From the NCBI RefSeq assembly GCF_003472385.1, contig NZ_QRLV01000009.1:81096-104241 (forward strand): 23,146 nucleotides of DNA, in the 5' to 3' direction. How positions within the stretch are numbered: the stretch's first letter is position 1; each line of letters opens with the position of its first letter. A program made the translations under genes and the position numbers. Source of the stretch: Sutterella sp. AM11-39 (GTDB lineage Bacteria; Pseudomonadota; Gammaproteobacteria; Burkholderiales; Burkholderiaceae_F). The notes under the pieces were generated by a model, which saw only the letters and a program-made list of their open reading frames with translations, was not told the DNA's origin and did no database searches. Positions 15,555 to 23,146 of this stretch are shown here, piece by piece.

Positions 15555-16358
15555 TTAAAGCTTCTCATCCAGGTTGGATGTTGCCAATTGCCAGTTATGA
15601 TTGGCATGATCACGAGAAGCCTCTTTATGCCATAGGTGCAGAACTGATGTGGCGAAACTTCCAGATTTAAACTTCACGCCTGCATTCATAAGACGAATGG
15701 CAAGGTCGGCATCTTCATGCCCCCATCCGATAATTTGTTCGTTAAATCCATCGACTAACTCCAGGTCTTTTCGCCAGATTCCCCAATTGCATCCTCGTAT
15801 CATTTGCCACCTTTTAGGAGATAGTTTTCTCCAAAAAGAGAAACTGTCTATAGCCAAATTTAAAACGGGTTGCCAACGATTGATTTTTCCTGCACGAGAT
15901 AGTCTTTTGAAATGCGAAGCACTCCAGTCAAGTTTCTTTGCAAAGTCTGCTGATTCTAGAATTTCAGTACAGAAGTCCTGCGATGTCAAAATCCGCTGTC
16001 CGGAAACAGTCCAACCATCTTCGGCTAGCTTTCTATGATTTGTTATCCAGTATGGAGAGGGAATGCAATCTCCATCTAGCAGGAGAATGTACTCTCCTTG
16101 GGCATATTTCAAGGCTAAATTACGGATTGCTGCCAACCTGAAACCCAAATCTTCATGCCAAACATGATGTATGCGAATAGGTGCTCGGGTGCGATATAAG
16201 TCGACAATCTGACGCGTCTCTTGAGTGGAACCGTCATCGGCGATAATTATTTCAAACTTGGTGTCAGCTTGCCGTAATAAGCCCAACAATGAGGCGGCAA
16301 GGGCATCTGGGCGGTTATATGTGGAACAGATGACAGAGATTAATGAGCCGGTAGCCAT
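15555..16358 (-). CDS. Glycosyltransferase family 2 with galactosyltransferase-type C-terminus
   Basis: A 267-residue GT-A enzyme, likely inverting and cytoplasmic. Motifs are VICSTYNRPD (9-18), DDGS (41-44), the metal-binding D95-G-D97 in LLLDGDCIP, and a C-terminal GWGHEDADLAIRL (211-223) with HLWH (241-244). The last stretch is the pattern of the galactosyltransferase-like C-terminal region found in some bacterial and animal GT families. It starts 8 nt after the GT9 stop, so it is co-transcribed. There is no transmembrane segment. The sugar is unknown; hexose addition to the LPS core is the likeliest reading. Confidence 0.82.
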   Translation of the reverse strand: MATGSLISVICSTYNRPDALAASLLGLLRQADTKFEIIIADDGSTQETRQIVDLYRTRAPIRIHHVWHEDLGFRLAAIRNLALKYAQGEYILLLDGDCIPSPYWITNHRKLAEDGWTVSGQRILTSQDFCTEILESADFAKKLDWSASHFKRLSRAGKINRWQPVLNLAIDSFSFWRKLSPKRWQMIRGCNWGIWRKDLELVDGFNEQIIGWGHEDADLAIRLMNAGVKFKSGSFATSVLHLWHKEASRDHANHNWQLATSNLDEKL

Positions 16359-16366
16359 AACTTCAT

Positions 16367-17287
16367 TTATGGAAGATGAGAAATAACTTCGTCAACAGTG
16401 GGCCATCGCCCGTTTACTCCAAGTACGATGGCGTCGGGATTCCACGGCCCGGTGCGTTTGGAATCTGTGACTCCGACCAGGGTAATCTGTTTCGCTCCGA
16501 CAGCTGCAGCAATGTGGCTGACCCCAGAATCATTTGCAATCACGATTTCCGCTCGCTTCGCGATTGCTGCGAAGTTTCCCAGCGTTGTGGGCGGTAAGAT
16601 GGTTGCGTCAGGACATGCTGCTTTGGCCAATGCTTCCTCTCGAAGGGAAGGAAAGACGATCGGTTCAATGCCTTTATACCGCAAAGGCTTGACAATGTCA
16701 TTGAAATGCTCCCAGTGTTTCACTTTGCCTTGATGCTTTCCGCGAGCAATGGGAGCTAGAAGAGCAAATCTTGCCGGAATCTTGTACTGCTCAATGAGAT
16801 TTTTAGCCGCAGCCTCATGTCTCTTCATCAAGACAAGACTGAGACGTTCTGGAACTTTGTCAAAGGCTGGTGTAGCTCCCCAAGATTTAATGGCTTCGTG
16901 GGCAACATAAAAAAAGCGTTCAACTTCATGCATGGCTCCAGGCTCAGGAATGCCATTGTCCAGAATAAAGGAACGCATATCTGTCTTCAGCCCTGTAGTT
17001 TTGAGCCGCCCCAATTTGAAGAGTAGGGCTGATCCGAAAGAGTTTGGAAACAACAATCCCTCAGAAGCATTTGCATTCTGTGCAAGGTATCTGATGCGAG
17101 ATAGATCTTCTGTGACCTTCCCTTCAATAGGATCAAACCGCCACCCCATGCCAGCCATTAAATCTTCTGCCCAGCGCTTTCCAACCAGGGCGGGAGTGAA
17201 TCCACTGGCAGCCAGAAGACGTAAGGCAGGTAAGCACATGCAACAATCGCCAACATGATTGGGGAGGCGGCAAAGAATGGTAGGCAT
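16367..17287 (-). CDS. Glycosyltransferase family 9 (heptosyltransferase-like)
   Basis: A 306-residue GT-B enzyme of the ADP-heptose:LPS heptosyltransferase family, which adds heptoses to the inner core at the cytoplasmic face. The N-terminus LCRLPNHVGDCCMCLPALR (5-23) holds the family PN-x-VGD motif with D14. The donor site shows HWEHFNDIV (191-199), VFPSLREE and NDSGVSHIAAAVG (252-264, D253 and H258), then GVTDSKRTGPWNP (272-284). It resembles WaaF or WaaC, but the exact step is not clear. It is first in a three-gene operon divergent from msbA, which fits LPS-core assembly. AGG lies about 8 nt before the ATG. Confidence 0.88.
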   Translation of the reverse strand: MPTILCRLPNHVGDCCMCLPALRLLAASGFTPALVGKRWAEDLMAGMGWRFDPIEGKVTEDLSRIRYLAQNANASEGLLFPNSFGSALLFKLGRLKTTGLKTDMRSFILDNGIPEPGAMHEVERFFYVAHEAIKSWGATPAFDKVPERLSLVLMKRHEAAAKNLIEQYKIPARFALLAPIARGKHQGKVKHWEHFNDIVKPLRYKGIEPIVFPSLREEALAKAACPDATILPPTTLGNFAAIAKRAEIVIANDSGVSHIAAAVGAKQITLVGVTDSKRTGPWNPDAIVLGVNGRWPTVDEVISHLP

Positions 17288-17360
17288 AAAGAGGACCTAG
17301 AAAATGAAAAGTGGACACGATGGTAAGAGGGTGTGTCTATTTCAACTGTCAACCCTCTGT

Positions 17361-17389
17361 TTCAACCTAGCAAGGGCACATTGTAAAAT
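17361..17389 (+). promoter_or_regulatory. Candidate msbA promoter
   Basis: TTCAAC (17361-17366), a 17-nt spacer and TAAAAT (17384-17389; 5 of 6). The start would be near 17396, about 34 nt before the ATG. On the minus strand TTGACA (17352-17347), a perfect -35, faces the GT9 gene, but the matching -10 is poor. The 142-nt gap therefore probably holds divergent promoters. Confidence 0.4.
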
Positions 17390-17429
17390 CACACGGTTGA
17401 AATCTGAATAGTTCGAAGGATTCCTTTTG

Positions 17430-19226
17430 ATGAGTCAAAGCACGGAGAACAACACTCAAGACTTTATGGCAGGTAAACAGCAGGATGCTGTCCGTCGCCT
17501 TTTTTCTCACGTTCTTAGGTATAAAAAATGGCTCGCAATAGCAATGTGTGCCATGGTTGTGACAGCTGGGTCTTCTTCGCTGATAGCTTTACTTGTTGGA
17601 CAACTTACGGACAAAGGTTTTTATGAAAAAGACCCGACAGCGATCTGGTGGGCACCTGGATCATTACTGGTTATTTCGTTGGCATACGGGGTGTCTTCAT
17701 TTACCAGTTCCCTTTTTTTGCAGAAAATTTCTCAGGACATTCTTTACCAGTTTAGAACGCAACTCTTTTCCCGAGTGCTGAAATGGCCGGCTGCTACCTA
17801 CCAGAAAAGGAACTCTGGGACGGTGGTCTCTGTATTCATCAATCAAGCGGGAACAGCCTTGGGGGCTGCTGCTGAGTTGATCGCGACTATTTTCAGAGAC
17901 TCGTTACAGATCGCAGCTTTGTTGTGTGTCCTTTTCTACCACAACTGGCAACTCTCGTTGGTATCTTTTGTTGTAGCTCCGTTTCTGGCACTGATTATTC
18001 GGTGGGTGGGAAGGAAAAACCGCAGCTATGGGAGCGGTTTTCAGAAGTCGCTAGCTGAGCTCACAAGCGTTGTTCAAGAGGGATACTTAGGCCAGAGAAT
18101 GGTCAAAATTTATGACGCATACGAGTATGAGCAAAAACGGTTTATGACCGCCAATGGTCTCATGCGGAAACTTTCGCTTCGAATGCAGAGAGTGTCTGGA
18201 GCGGGTACCCCGATGACTCACTTTGTCAGCATGTGTGCTGTCAGTATCGTAGTGGTCGTTGCGTTGTTGCAATCTCAATACGGAATGCTCACGTTGGGAG
18301 AGTTCATTACATTCCTTTCTGCTTTGCTACTGTTGCTGACTCCTATTCGTCATCTTTCGTCTCTGAACGGAGCCACAGCTCGCGTCCGTGTTGCTGCTGA
18401 GAGCATTTTTGAAATGCTTGATGAACTAGAAGAGAAGGATCCGGGAGAAGATGAACTCAAGAGAGTTCGTGGTGACGTTCGGTTTGAATGTGTCACACAC
18501 CAATACGCCGGTGCGGAAAAGCCCTCAGTGAAGGATTTTTCTCTTGATGTGAAGGCTGGTGAGACCGTTGCTCTTGTGGGAGCCTCGGGAGCAGGAAAAA
18601 CAACCTTGATCAATCTGATACCTCGGTTCTGGACTCCTACAGCAGGTGAAATCTACTTCGATGGCGTGGCGCAGAGTTCTGTGACTCTAAAGAGTTTGAG
18701 AGACCAGATTTCTTTAGTGAGTCAGGATGTTATTTTGTTCGATGACACGATCGCGGCGAATATCGCCTACGGCAATGAGAGTGCGACGCGAGAGCAGATT
18801 GAGGAAGCCGCTCGAGCAGCCTACCTGATGCCATTTATTGAAACCCTGCCAAGGGGATTGGATACCTCGGTTGGGGAAGCTGGCAGTAGATTGTCTGGTG
18901 GTCAAAAACAGCGTATCTCAATTGCGAGAGCACTGTTGAAAAATGCACCGATTTTGCTTCTGGATGAAGCTACAAGCGCTCTGGATACGGAAAGCGAAAA
19001 ATACATTCAAAAGTCGCTTGATGAACTTATGCAAGGGCGTACAACTTTTGTTGTTGCGCATCGCCTTTCCACAATTATTGGTGCTGACAAAATTGTTGTC
19101 ATGAAGGATGGCCAAATTTGTGAAATTGGCAAGCATGAGGAGTTGTTGCAAAGAAAGGGCTATTACGAGCACTTGTACAACATTCAGTTTGCTTCTGATA
19201 AGGAAGCCATGTCAGTAGCCATCTAA
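17430..19226 (+). CDS. msbA: Lipid A export permease/ATP-binding protein MsbA
   Basis: A homodimeric inner-membrane ABC exporter that flips core-lipid A to the periplasmic face. The 598-residue half-transporter has about six membrane spans in 33-305 (for example SLIALLVGQLT, LLVISLAYGVSS, IAALLCVLFYH, SIVVVVALL, ITFLSALLLLLTPI). The ATPase domain then shows Walker A GASGAGKTT (384-392), Q-loop Q432, LSGGQKQR (488-495), Walker B ILLLDEA with E513, and H-loop H544. ATG 17430 is preferred over TTG 17427 because AAGGA is about 10 nt upstream. It could be another multidrug exporter of the same fold, but its place among LPS genes favours MsbA. Confidence 0.9.
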   Translation: MSQSTENNTQDFMAGKQQDAVRRLFSHVLRYKKWLAIAMCAMVVTAGSSSLIALLVGQLTDKGFYEKDPTAIWWAPGSLLVISLAYGVSSFTSSLFLQKISQDILYQFRTQLFSRVLKWPAATYQKRNSGTVVSVFINQAGTALGAAAELIATIFRDSLQIAALLCVLFYHNWQLSLVSFVVAPFLALIIRWVGRKNRSYGSGFQKSLAELTSVVQEGYLGQRMVKIYDAYEYEQKRFMTANGLMRKLSLRMQRVSGAGTPMTHFVSMCAVSIVVVVALLQSQYGMLTLGEFITFLSALLLLLTPIRHLSSLNGATARVRVAAESIFEMLDELEEKDPGEDELKRVRGDVRFECVTHQYAGAEKPSVKDFSLDVKAGETVALVGASGAGKTTLINLIPRFWTPTAGEIYFDGVAQSSVTLKSLRDQISLVSQDVILFDDTIAANIAYGNESATREQIEEAARAAYLMPFIETLPRGLDTSVGEAGSRLSGGQKQRISIARALLKNAPILLLDEATSALDTESEKYIQKSLDELMQGRTTFVVAHRLSTIIGADKIVVMKDGQICEIGKHEELLQRKGYYEHLYNIQFASDKEAMSVAI

Positions 19227-19298
19227 ATGAGCTATAGGTCTAACTGCTGAAGAGCAAATTTTTTGCTTACGGTTGTTTTTTAGAAGACAGAGTTTGTT

Positions 19299-19820
19299 GT
19301 GAAGAAAAAAATTCTTGCATTGGCGCTGGTTATTTCAGGAACGTTAGCTCTGACCTCTTGTTCTGACAATGAGGTTGCTGATGTGTCGTTGGGCATTTTT
19401 ACGCTCAAGGACATAAAACTGAATAGTTTTGTTGATCCGCTTGTGCCTGGAGTGACCTGTCACGTTGCGAGCATTGAGGCAAATCTATCTTTGTCAGATC
19501 CTTCCGATAGCGCGGTAAGTTGTCGTCAGACCGGAGAAATTACGCCGGAAATGATTGCTCGGATTAAAAAGGGCAAGACGGGAGAAGTGGTTTTTGAGAA
19601 ATCTAAGAGTGTGTTTCTGAAGACATTAAAGATTCGTCGTATTTTTGATGAGGAGAGCCAGACTCTTATGTATCTCTCCTACTCGACACGCGAAACCTCA
19701 GGCAGCTTCAAACACAGTCTCTCCACGGTTCCTCTCTGGGGTACGGCGGCGTACGTTACGCCGCGTCCTAAAACGGGAACCGTGCAACGGAGTGATTCAG
19801 CGAAAACGCAATCCTTTTGA
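19299..19820 (+). CDS. creA: CreA-family lipoprotein
   Basis: A 173-residue exported protein of the CreA family, whose function is not established. A signal peptide MKKKILALALVISGTLALTS ends at the lipobox LTSC, giving an acylated cysteine at residue 21. The body matches CreA from E. coli: FVDPLVPGVTCHVAS, SDSAVSCRQTG, IKKGKTGEVVFEK, LKIRRIFDEESQTLMYLSYS and LSTVPLWG. The conserved cysteines (C54, C80) may form a disulphide. After VPLWG a polar 26-residue tail (to TQSF) is extra compared with E. coli CreA. E. coli CreA has a cleavable signal without a clear lipobox, so lipidation here is a difference. Start is GTG. The stop overlaps an upstream TTG start of the next gene, so the two are closely coupled. 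Confidence 0.82.
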   Translation: MKKKILALALVISGTLALTSCSDNEVADVSLGIFTLKDIKLNSFVDPLVPGVTCHVASIEANLSLSDPSDSAVSCRQTGEITPEMIARIKKGKTGEVVFEKSKSVFLKTLKIRRIFDEESQTLMYLSYSTRETSGSFKHSLSTVPLWGTAAYVTPRPKTGTVQRSDSAKTQSF

Positions 19821-19834
19821 GCCAGCAGCAAACC

Positions 19835-21646
19835 ATGAACAATAAGTGGGCTTTGCGTACACAACTAAATGAAATTGGCTGGTTAGCCGTTTTATTTGCA
19901 GTTGTCGGGTCTACCGTGGCCCTGCGTTACATGACCGGTTTGCCAGGAACCCAATGGTGGCAGTATCTATATGTTTTCGGGGCTGCCGCAGGAGTGTTTT
20001 TCATTGGGCATTTTCTGTTGCAACTTTTGTTGGTATTGCCACTGTCACGCTTGAGTTCTTGTGGTGGACGGGGGATGGCCTTTGGACTCACCTTCATCCT
20101 TTTGGTGTCGCTTGTCACGGACACATTTGTCTACCAACAGTATCGCTTCCACATCAACTGGGCGATGGTTGATCTCGCCCTTGTCGGTGGGCGAGAGGTT
20201 TTTTCCTTCTCCACCGGCATGATGATAAAAATTGCATTTTTGGTTGTTTGCCTAGCCTTTGTGTCTATGCTATTGGTCTGGGCGAGCACGAAGGTGACTA
20301 CCAAAGCTGTATTGCCCTGCGTGGGTATCCTGGTGGGGTATCTAGTTGTAAATGCCGTAAGTGCCTACAGCGTTTCCCAAAATGTCAAATCGGTGACAGT
20401 TTTGGCCGAGCGAATTCCCCTCTACTACCCTATCCGGGCAAATACATTCTTGTCTAAATTTGGACTTGTGGCAGCCGGAGAAGAGAAATTAAGTCTTTCT
20501 CAGAAAGTTGGCAGCTTTCACTATCCGCTCAATGAGCTTTCCCTTGGAAAGGGAACGGATCTCAATGTGTTGATTTTGGCAATCGACTCTTTGCGTGCTG
20601 ATGTTGTAGATGCAAAGACGATGCCTAATCTAACAAAACTCCAAAATCAGGCATTAGTTTTTCAGGAGCATTATTCTGCAGGTAATGCAACTCGAGCCGG
20701 CGTTTTCGGTTTGTTCTACGGACTTCCACCGTTTTATTGGCAAAGCGCTCTGTCTACGAATGTGTCATCTTCAATGGTGACAGGCTTTCAGAAAGCCGGG
20801 TACGAAATTACTGCATTCGCGACAGCAACGTTGCTTCGTCCAGAGTTCTACGCAACGGTTTTTTCCAGTGTAAGACCTTTGCGCATGGGCTCCGACTCCG
20901 GTGAGACAGTTGCAGAACGGGATCTCGATAGTGTGGATGATTTCGAAAAATGGCTGGAGCAACGCGATACAAATAAAAAATTCATGAGTTTCATGTTTTT
21001 AGATAGCGTGCATTCTCTGGATTTTCCTGAAGACCTGGACGTTCCCTACGACGATTATTGGCTAGAGGTCGATCGATTAAAACTCTCTCCAGACTTTGAT
21101 CCGAGAGAGTATTTCAATCGGTATAAAAATGCTGCCTATTGGCAGGATGTGCTGATTGGTCGAGTGCTAAAGATTCTCGAGAAGAACGACCGCCTGAAGG
21201 ACACAATAGTGATTGTGACTTCCGATCACGGGGAAGAGTTCAATGACTCCAAGCTGAACTACTGGGGGTACAATGGAAACTTTTCCGATGCTCAGATCAA
21301 AATTCCGCTGGTGATTTCCTGGCCTGGAATGCCTGCACAACAAATTAACCACCGCACAACGGCATACGATGTAGGAGCCACTCTGTTGAAAAGAGTAGTG
21401 GCAGTCCAAAATCCTCTTGAAGACTTTAGTGTAGGTAAGGATCTTTTTGATCCCAAAGGAAGAGAAGTCTTTTTTGTCGGTAGTTACAACGAGGACGCTA
21501 TCGTGGCGGGTGACGATGTGTTACTTATCAAAATGAGCGGTGCCCTGGAAGGGCACAGCCTTAAAGATTGGAAAGAGATTGACGCGGCTCCACTTAAAAA
21601 GTGGGTGCCGGCTTATCTACAGATGCGCGGTAAATATCGGCAATAG
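19835..21646 (+). CDS. yejM: YejM/PbgA-like DUF3413 membrane protein with sulfatase-type domain
   Basis: A 603-residue inner-membrane protein. About five spans fill 15-185 (DUF3413-type N-terminus, with TDTFVYQQYRFHINWAMVDL). A periplasmic alkaline-phosphatase-fold domain follows from about 243. It matches E. coli YejM in order and wording: LPLYYP region, LNELS, SAGNATRAGVFGLFYG (281-296), AGYEI, and IPLVISWPG. In E. coli YejM controls LpxC degradation through LapB in response to LPS level. Here D251 (IDSLRAD), T286 (SAGNATR) and D464-H465 (SDHGEEF) are kept, while a usual later His is Y479 (WGYNGNF). ATG 19835 was chosen over TTG 19817. It sits between creA and greB beside msbA. Confidence 0.82.
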   Translation: MNNKWALRTQLNEIGWLAVLFAVVGSTVALRYMTGLPGTQWWQYLYVFGAAAGVFFIGHFLLQLLLVLPLSRLSSCGGRGMAFGLTFILLVSLVTDTFVYQQYRFHINWAMVDLALVGGREVFSFSTGMMIKIAFLVVCLAFVSMLLVWASTKVTTKAVLPCVGILVGYLVVNAVSAYSVSQNVKSVTVLAERIPLYYPIRANTFLSKFGLVAAGEEKLSLSQKVGSFHYPLNELSLGKGTDLNVLILAIDSLRADVVDAKTMPNLTKLQNQALVFQEHYSAGNATRAGVFGLFYGLPPFYWQSALSTNVSSSMVTGFQKAGYEITAFATATLLRPEFYATVFSSVRPLRMGSDSGETVAERDLDSVDDFEKWLEQRDTNKKFMSFMFLDSVHSLDFPEDLDVPYDDYWLEVDRLKLSPDFDPREYFNRYKNAAYWQDVLIGRVLKILEKNDRLKDTIVIVTSDHGEEFNDSKLNYWGYNGNFSDAQIKIPLVISWPGMPAQQINHRTTAYDVGATLLKRVVAVQNPLEDFSVGKDLFDPKGREVFFVGSYNEDAIVAGDDVLLIKMSGALEGHSLKDWKEIDAAPLKKWVPAYLQMRGKYRQ

Positions 21647-21665
21647 AGCGGGGTTGGTTGGACAA

Positions 21666-22226
21666 ATGACAACTGAAATATTGATGGAAGATGAAGACGG
21701 TGAAGAAGTCAAGCTTCCCGGACTCCCAGCGAACACAAAAAACTACATGACACCAACTTGCTACCGACGTCTGCTGGATGAGCGCGAACATCTAGTTAAC
21801 GTTGAGCGACCGAACATTGTAAATGTGGTCAGTTGGGCGGCAAGCAATGGAGATCGTTCTGAAAACGGAGACTATCAGTACGGCAAAAGACGTTTACGAG
21901 AAACTGACCGTCGCATACGTTTTCTGAATAAACGAATTGAAAGTGCGGAGGTAGTCGATCCTGCGAAACGTCCGCCTACGGATCAGGTGTTTTTCGGAGC
22001 GACGGTTACCTATGAGAATTTGACAACAGGGACTGAGCACACGATTCGTATCGTTGGCATTGACGAGGCGGATCCGGAAAATGGTGACGTGAGTTGGGTG
22101 AGCCCGATTGCTCGTGTGTTCCTGAAACAAAGAGAAGGCGATAGCGTCAAATTGCCGACGCCAGCAACGATTGATCACCCAGCACGTGTAGAGATTTTGG
22201 AGATTATTTCCGTTGAGTACGAGTGA
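21666..22226 (+). CDS. greB: Transcription elongation factor GreB
   Basis: A cytoplasmic factor that enters the RNA polymerase secondary channel and stimulates cleavage of backtracked RNA. The 186 residues have the N-terminal coiled coil from MTPTCYRRLLDEREHLVNVE to about 95, with the acidic tip GDRSENGDYQYGKRRLRE (D63, E66). The FKBP-like C-terminal domain begins near VFFGATVTYENL and ends VEILEIISVEYE. YQYGKRRLRETDRRIRFL is typical of GreB rather than GreA. The first about 25 residues are an acidic extension. A longer in-frame start at 21540 would overlap the previous gene deeply and was not used. The start has a weak Shine-Dalgarno site. It follows yejM after 19 nt. Confidence 0.93.
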   Translation: MTTEILMEDEDGEEVKLPGLPANTKNYMTPTCYRRLLDEREHLVNVERPNIVNVVSWAASNGDRSENGDYQYGKRRLRETDRRIRFLNKRIESAEVVDPAKRPPTDQVFFGATVTYENLTTGTEHTIRIVGIDEADPENGDVSWVSPIARVFLKQREGDSVKLPTPATIDHPARVEILEIISVEYE

Positions 22227-22278
22227 TGAGTATTGTCGGTTTTTCTTGTGACTCTTCTTCTCTTTGTACGAGCGTTAG

Positions 22279-23052
22279 ATGACTGAAAAAAAGTTGCCAA
22301 TAAGTGTTGTTTTGCTCACTCGAAACGAGGAAGCAAACATAACAGCTTGCCTTGAGAGCTGTGAGTTTGCGCAAGAAATTGTTGTGATTGACGATGGTAG
22401 CGTTGATCAGACAGTCAGAATTGCAGAAGAAATGGGAGCGAAGGTTTTTCTGCGATCAATGAATGGGGATTGGGGAGCGCAACAGACGTATGGAATATCA
22501 CAGACCACTAATCCTTGGATTTTTCTACTCGATGCTGATGAGCGTGTAACGCCTCATTTGCAACGAACTATTCGTGATGTCGTTGAGAGTGGGAAAATTG
22601 ATGCCTCTTATGAAGTTCAACGAGAGAATCATTTTGTCTCAGGGCAGGCGTCTCATGGTGTTGTCAGGCCAGACTGGGTTTTACGGTTGATGCCTAGAGA
22701 TGGCGCTTCTGTGGTTGGGAAGGTTCATCCTGCTATCGTCACACCATATGAGTCGAAACGACTAAAAGGACGCCTCATTCATTTTCCATACAGCTCTTGG
22801 GATTCCTATTTCCGTAAATTTGATAAATATACGAAGCTAGCAGCGGAAAAATATTTGGCTGAAGGAAAAAGTTGCAGTTTTGTTAAGGATATATTGCTGC
22901 GTCCCTTGTGGGCTTTTTTCAAGGTCTACATTTTCAATCGGGGCTTTTTGGATGGAAAGTTGGGATTCATTTTTTCTGTGAACCACTACTTCTACACAAT
23001 GGCCAAGTACGTACGGTACTACTACCTGAAAAATCACGGTGGCAAAATTTAA
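22279..23052 (+). CDS. Glycosyltransferase family 2, WaaE/KdtX-type LPS core enzyme
   Basis: A 257-residue GT-A enzyme. Motifs are ISVVLLTRNEEANI (8-21), IVVIDDGSVDQT with DDGS (38-41), and the metal-binding DADE (85-88) in FLLDADERVTP. The C-terminal third (LLRPLWAFFKVYIFNRGFLDGKLGF) is the conserved, membrane-associated, hydrophobic and basic region of WaaE-type enzymes, which add glucose to inner-core heptose. There is no true membrane span. GAGCG lies 7 nt before the ATG. It is the last gene of the msbA-creA-yejM-greB run, 52 nt after greB. The exact sugar linkage cannot be told from sequence. Confidence 0.85.
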   Translation: MTEKKLPISVVLLTRNEEANITACLESCEFAQEIVVIDDGSVDQTVRIAEEMGAKVFLRSMNGDWGAQQTYGISQTTNPWIFLLDADERVTPHLQRTIRDVVESGKIDASYEVQRENHFVSGQASHGVVRPDWVLRLMPRDGASVVGKVHPAIVTPYESKRLKGRLIHFPYSSWDSYFRKFDKYTKLAAEKYLAEGKSCSFVKDILLRPLWAFFKVYIFNRGFLDGKLGFIFSVNHYFYTMAKYVRYYYLKNHGGKI

Positions 23053-23065
23053 TTGATAAAGCAAA

Positions 23066-23087
23066 GGGGGCTCCGAAAGGAGCCCCC
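23066..23087 (+). terminator. GC-rich hairpin with GAAA tetraloop
   Basis: GGGGGCTCC and GGAGCCCCC pair perfectly (9 bp) around a GAAA tetraloop, 13 nt after the stop of the last gene. No T-tract follows (ACTACCTCCCG), so it is terminator-like rather than classical. It could also be an mRNA 3' end stabiliser. Confidence 0.6.
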
Positions 23088-23112
23088 ACTACCTCCCGAA
23101 CTCCCGGTTAAC

Positions 23113-23140
23113 TGATCCACATAACGTTTGAACTGGATCA
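23113..23140. repeat. Second inverted repeat at the right edge
   Basis: TGATCCA (23113-23119) and TGGATCA (23134-23140) are a 7-bp inverted repeat around a 14-nt loop, followed by ATAAAC at the window end. The remaining bases 23088-23146 show no gene. Its role is unknown: part of a promoter or operator for a gene beyond the edge, or a tandem terminator arm. Confidence 0.35.
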
Positions 23141-23146
23141 ATAAAC

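Noticed and set aside
21540..21665. 42-residue upstream extension of greB
   Set aside because: It lies inside the end of the YejM-like gene in another frame, and GreB homology begins after the ATG at 21666.

Overview
The window looks like chromosomal DNA of a betaproteobacterium of the Sutterella/Parasutterella kind. Supporting signs are the block dapB - small coiled-coil gene - zapA, the bamE/fur divergent pair, an EttA, a full-length DnaE, and a Gram-negative lipopolysaccharide (LPS) gene set, all at moderate GC. The genus is inferred from gene content and protein style, not from a search. There is no CRISPR array, insertion sequence, tRNA, rRNA or phage gene. Nearly all of it is densely packed housekeeping and envelope genes.

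Layout. (1) 1-810: a minus-strand membrane-protein gene running off the left edge. It has a promoter, a Shine-Dalgarno site and an ATG, but its frame is broken twice; an FNR-like palindrome overlaps its -35. (2) 840-2727, minus: bamE, dapB, a small ZapB-like coiled-coil gene and zapA, closed by a strong hairpin. (3) 2827-3300, plus: fur, divergent from bamE. (4) 3383-6674, minus: the four dTDP-L-rhamnose genes in the order rfbA-rfbC-rfbD-rfbB. (5) 6813-9136, minus: mltD-fabI, closed by a good intrinsic terminator. (6) 9288-14443, plus: ettA and dnaE. (7) 14469-17287, minus: three glycosyltransferases of families GT9, GT2 and GT4. (8) 17430-23052, plus: an MsbA-type lipid A flippase, a CreA-family lipoprotein, a YejM/PbgA-like membrane hydrolase, greB and a WaaE-type GT2, then unusual hairpins at the right edge.

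How the genes work together. Most of the window builds or controls the envelope. fabI makes acyl chains for phospholipid and lipid A. The rfb genes supply dTDP-rhamnose. The GT9, GT2 and GT4 enzymes and the WaaE-like enzyme probably extend the LPS core. MsbA flips core-lipid A, and the YejM-like protein may sense or control LPS supply. BamE helps insert outer-membrane proteins, and MltD and DapB act on peptidoglycan turnover and precursor supply. Fur, EttA and GreB are regulatory or translation/transcription factors, and ZapA supports the division ring.

No clearly new defence or mobile system is visible. The points most worth a second look are the double-frameshift membrane gene with its FNR-like site, the YejM-like protein that keeps much of a metallo-hydrolase active site, and greB and creA sitting inside an LPS export/core cluster.
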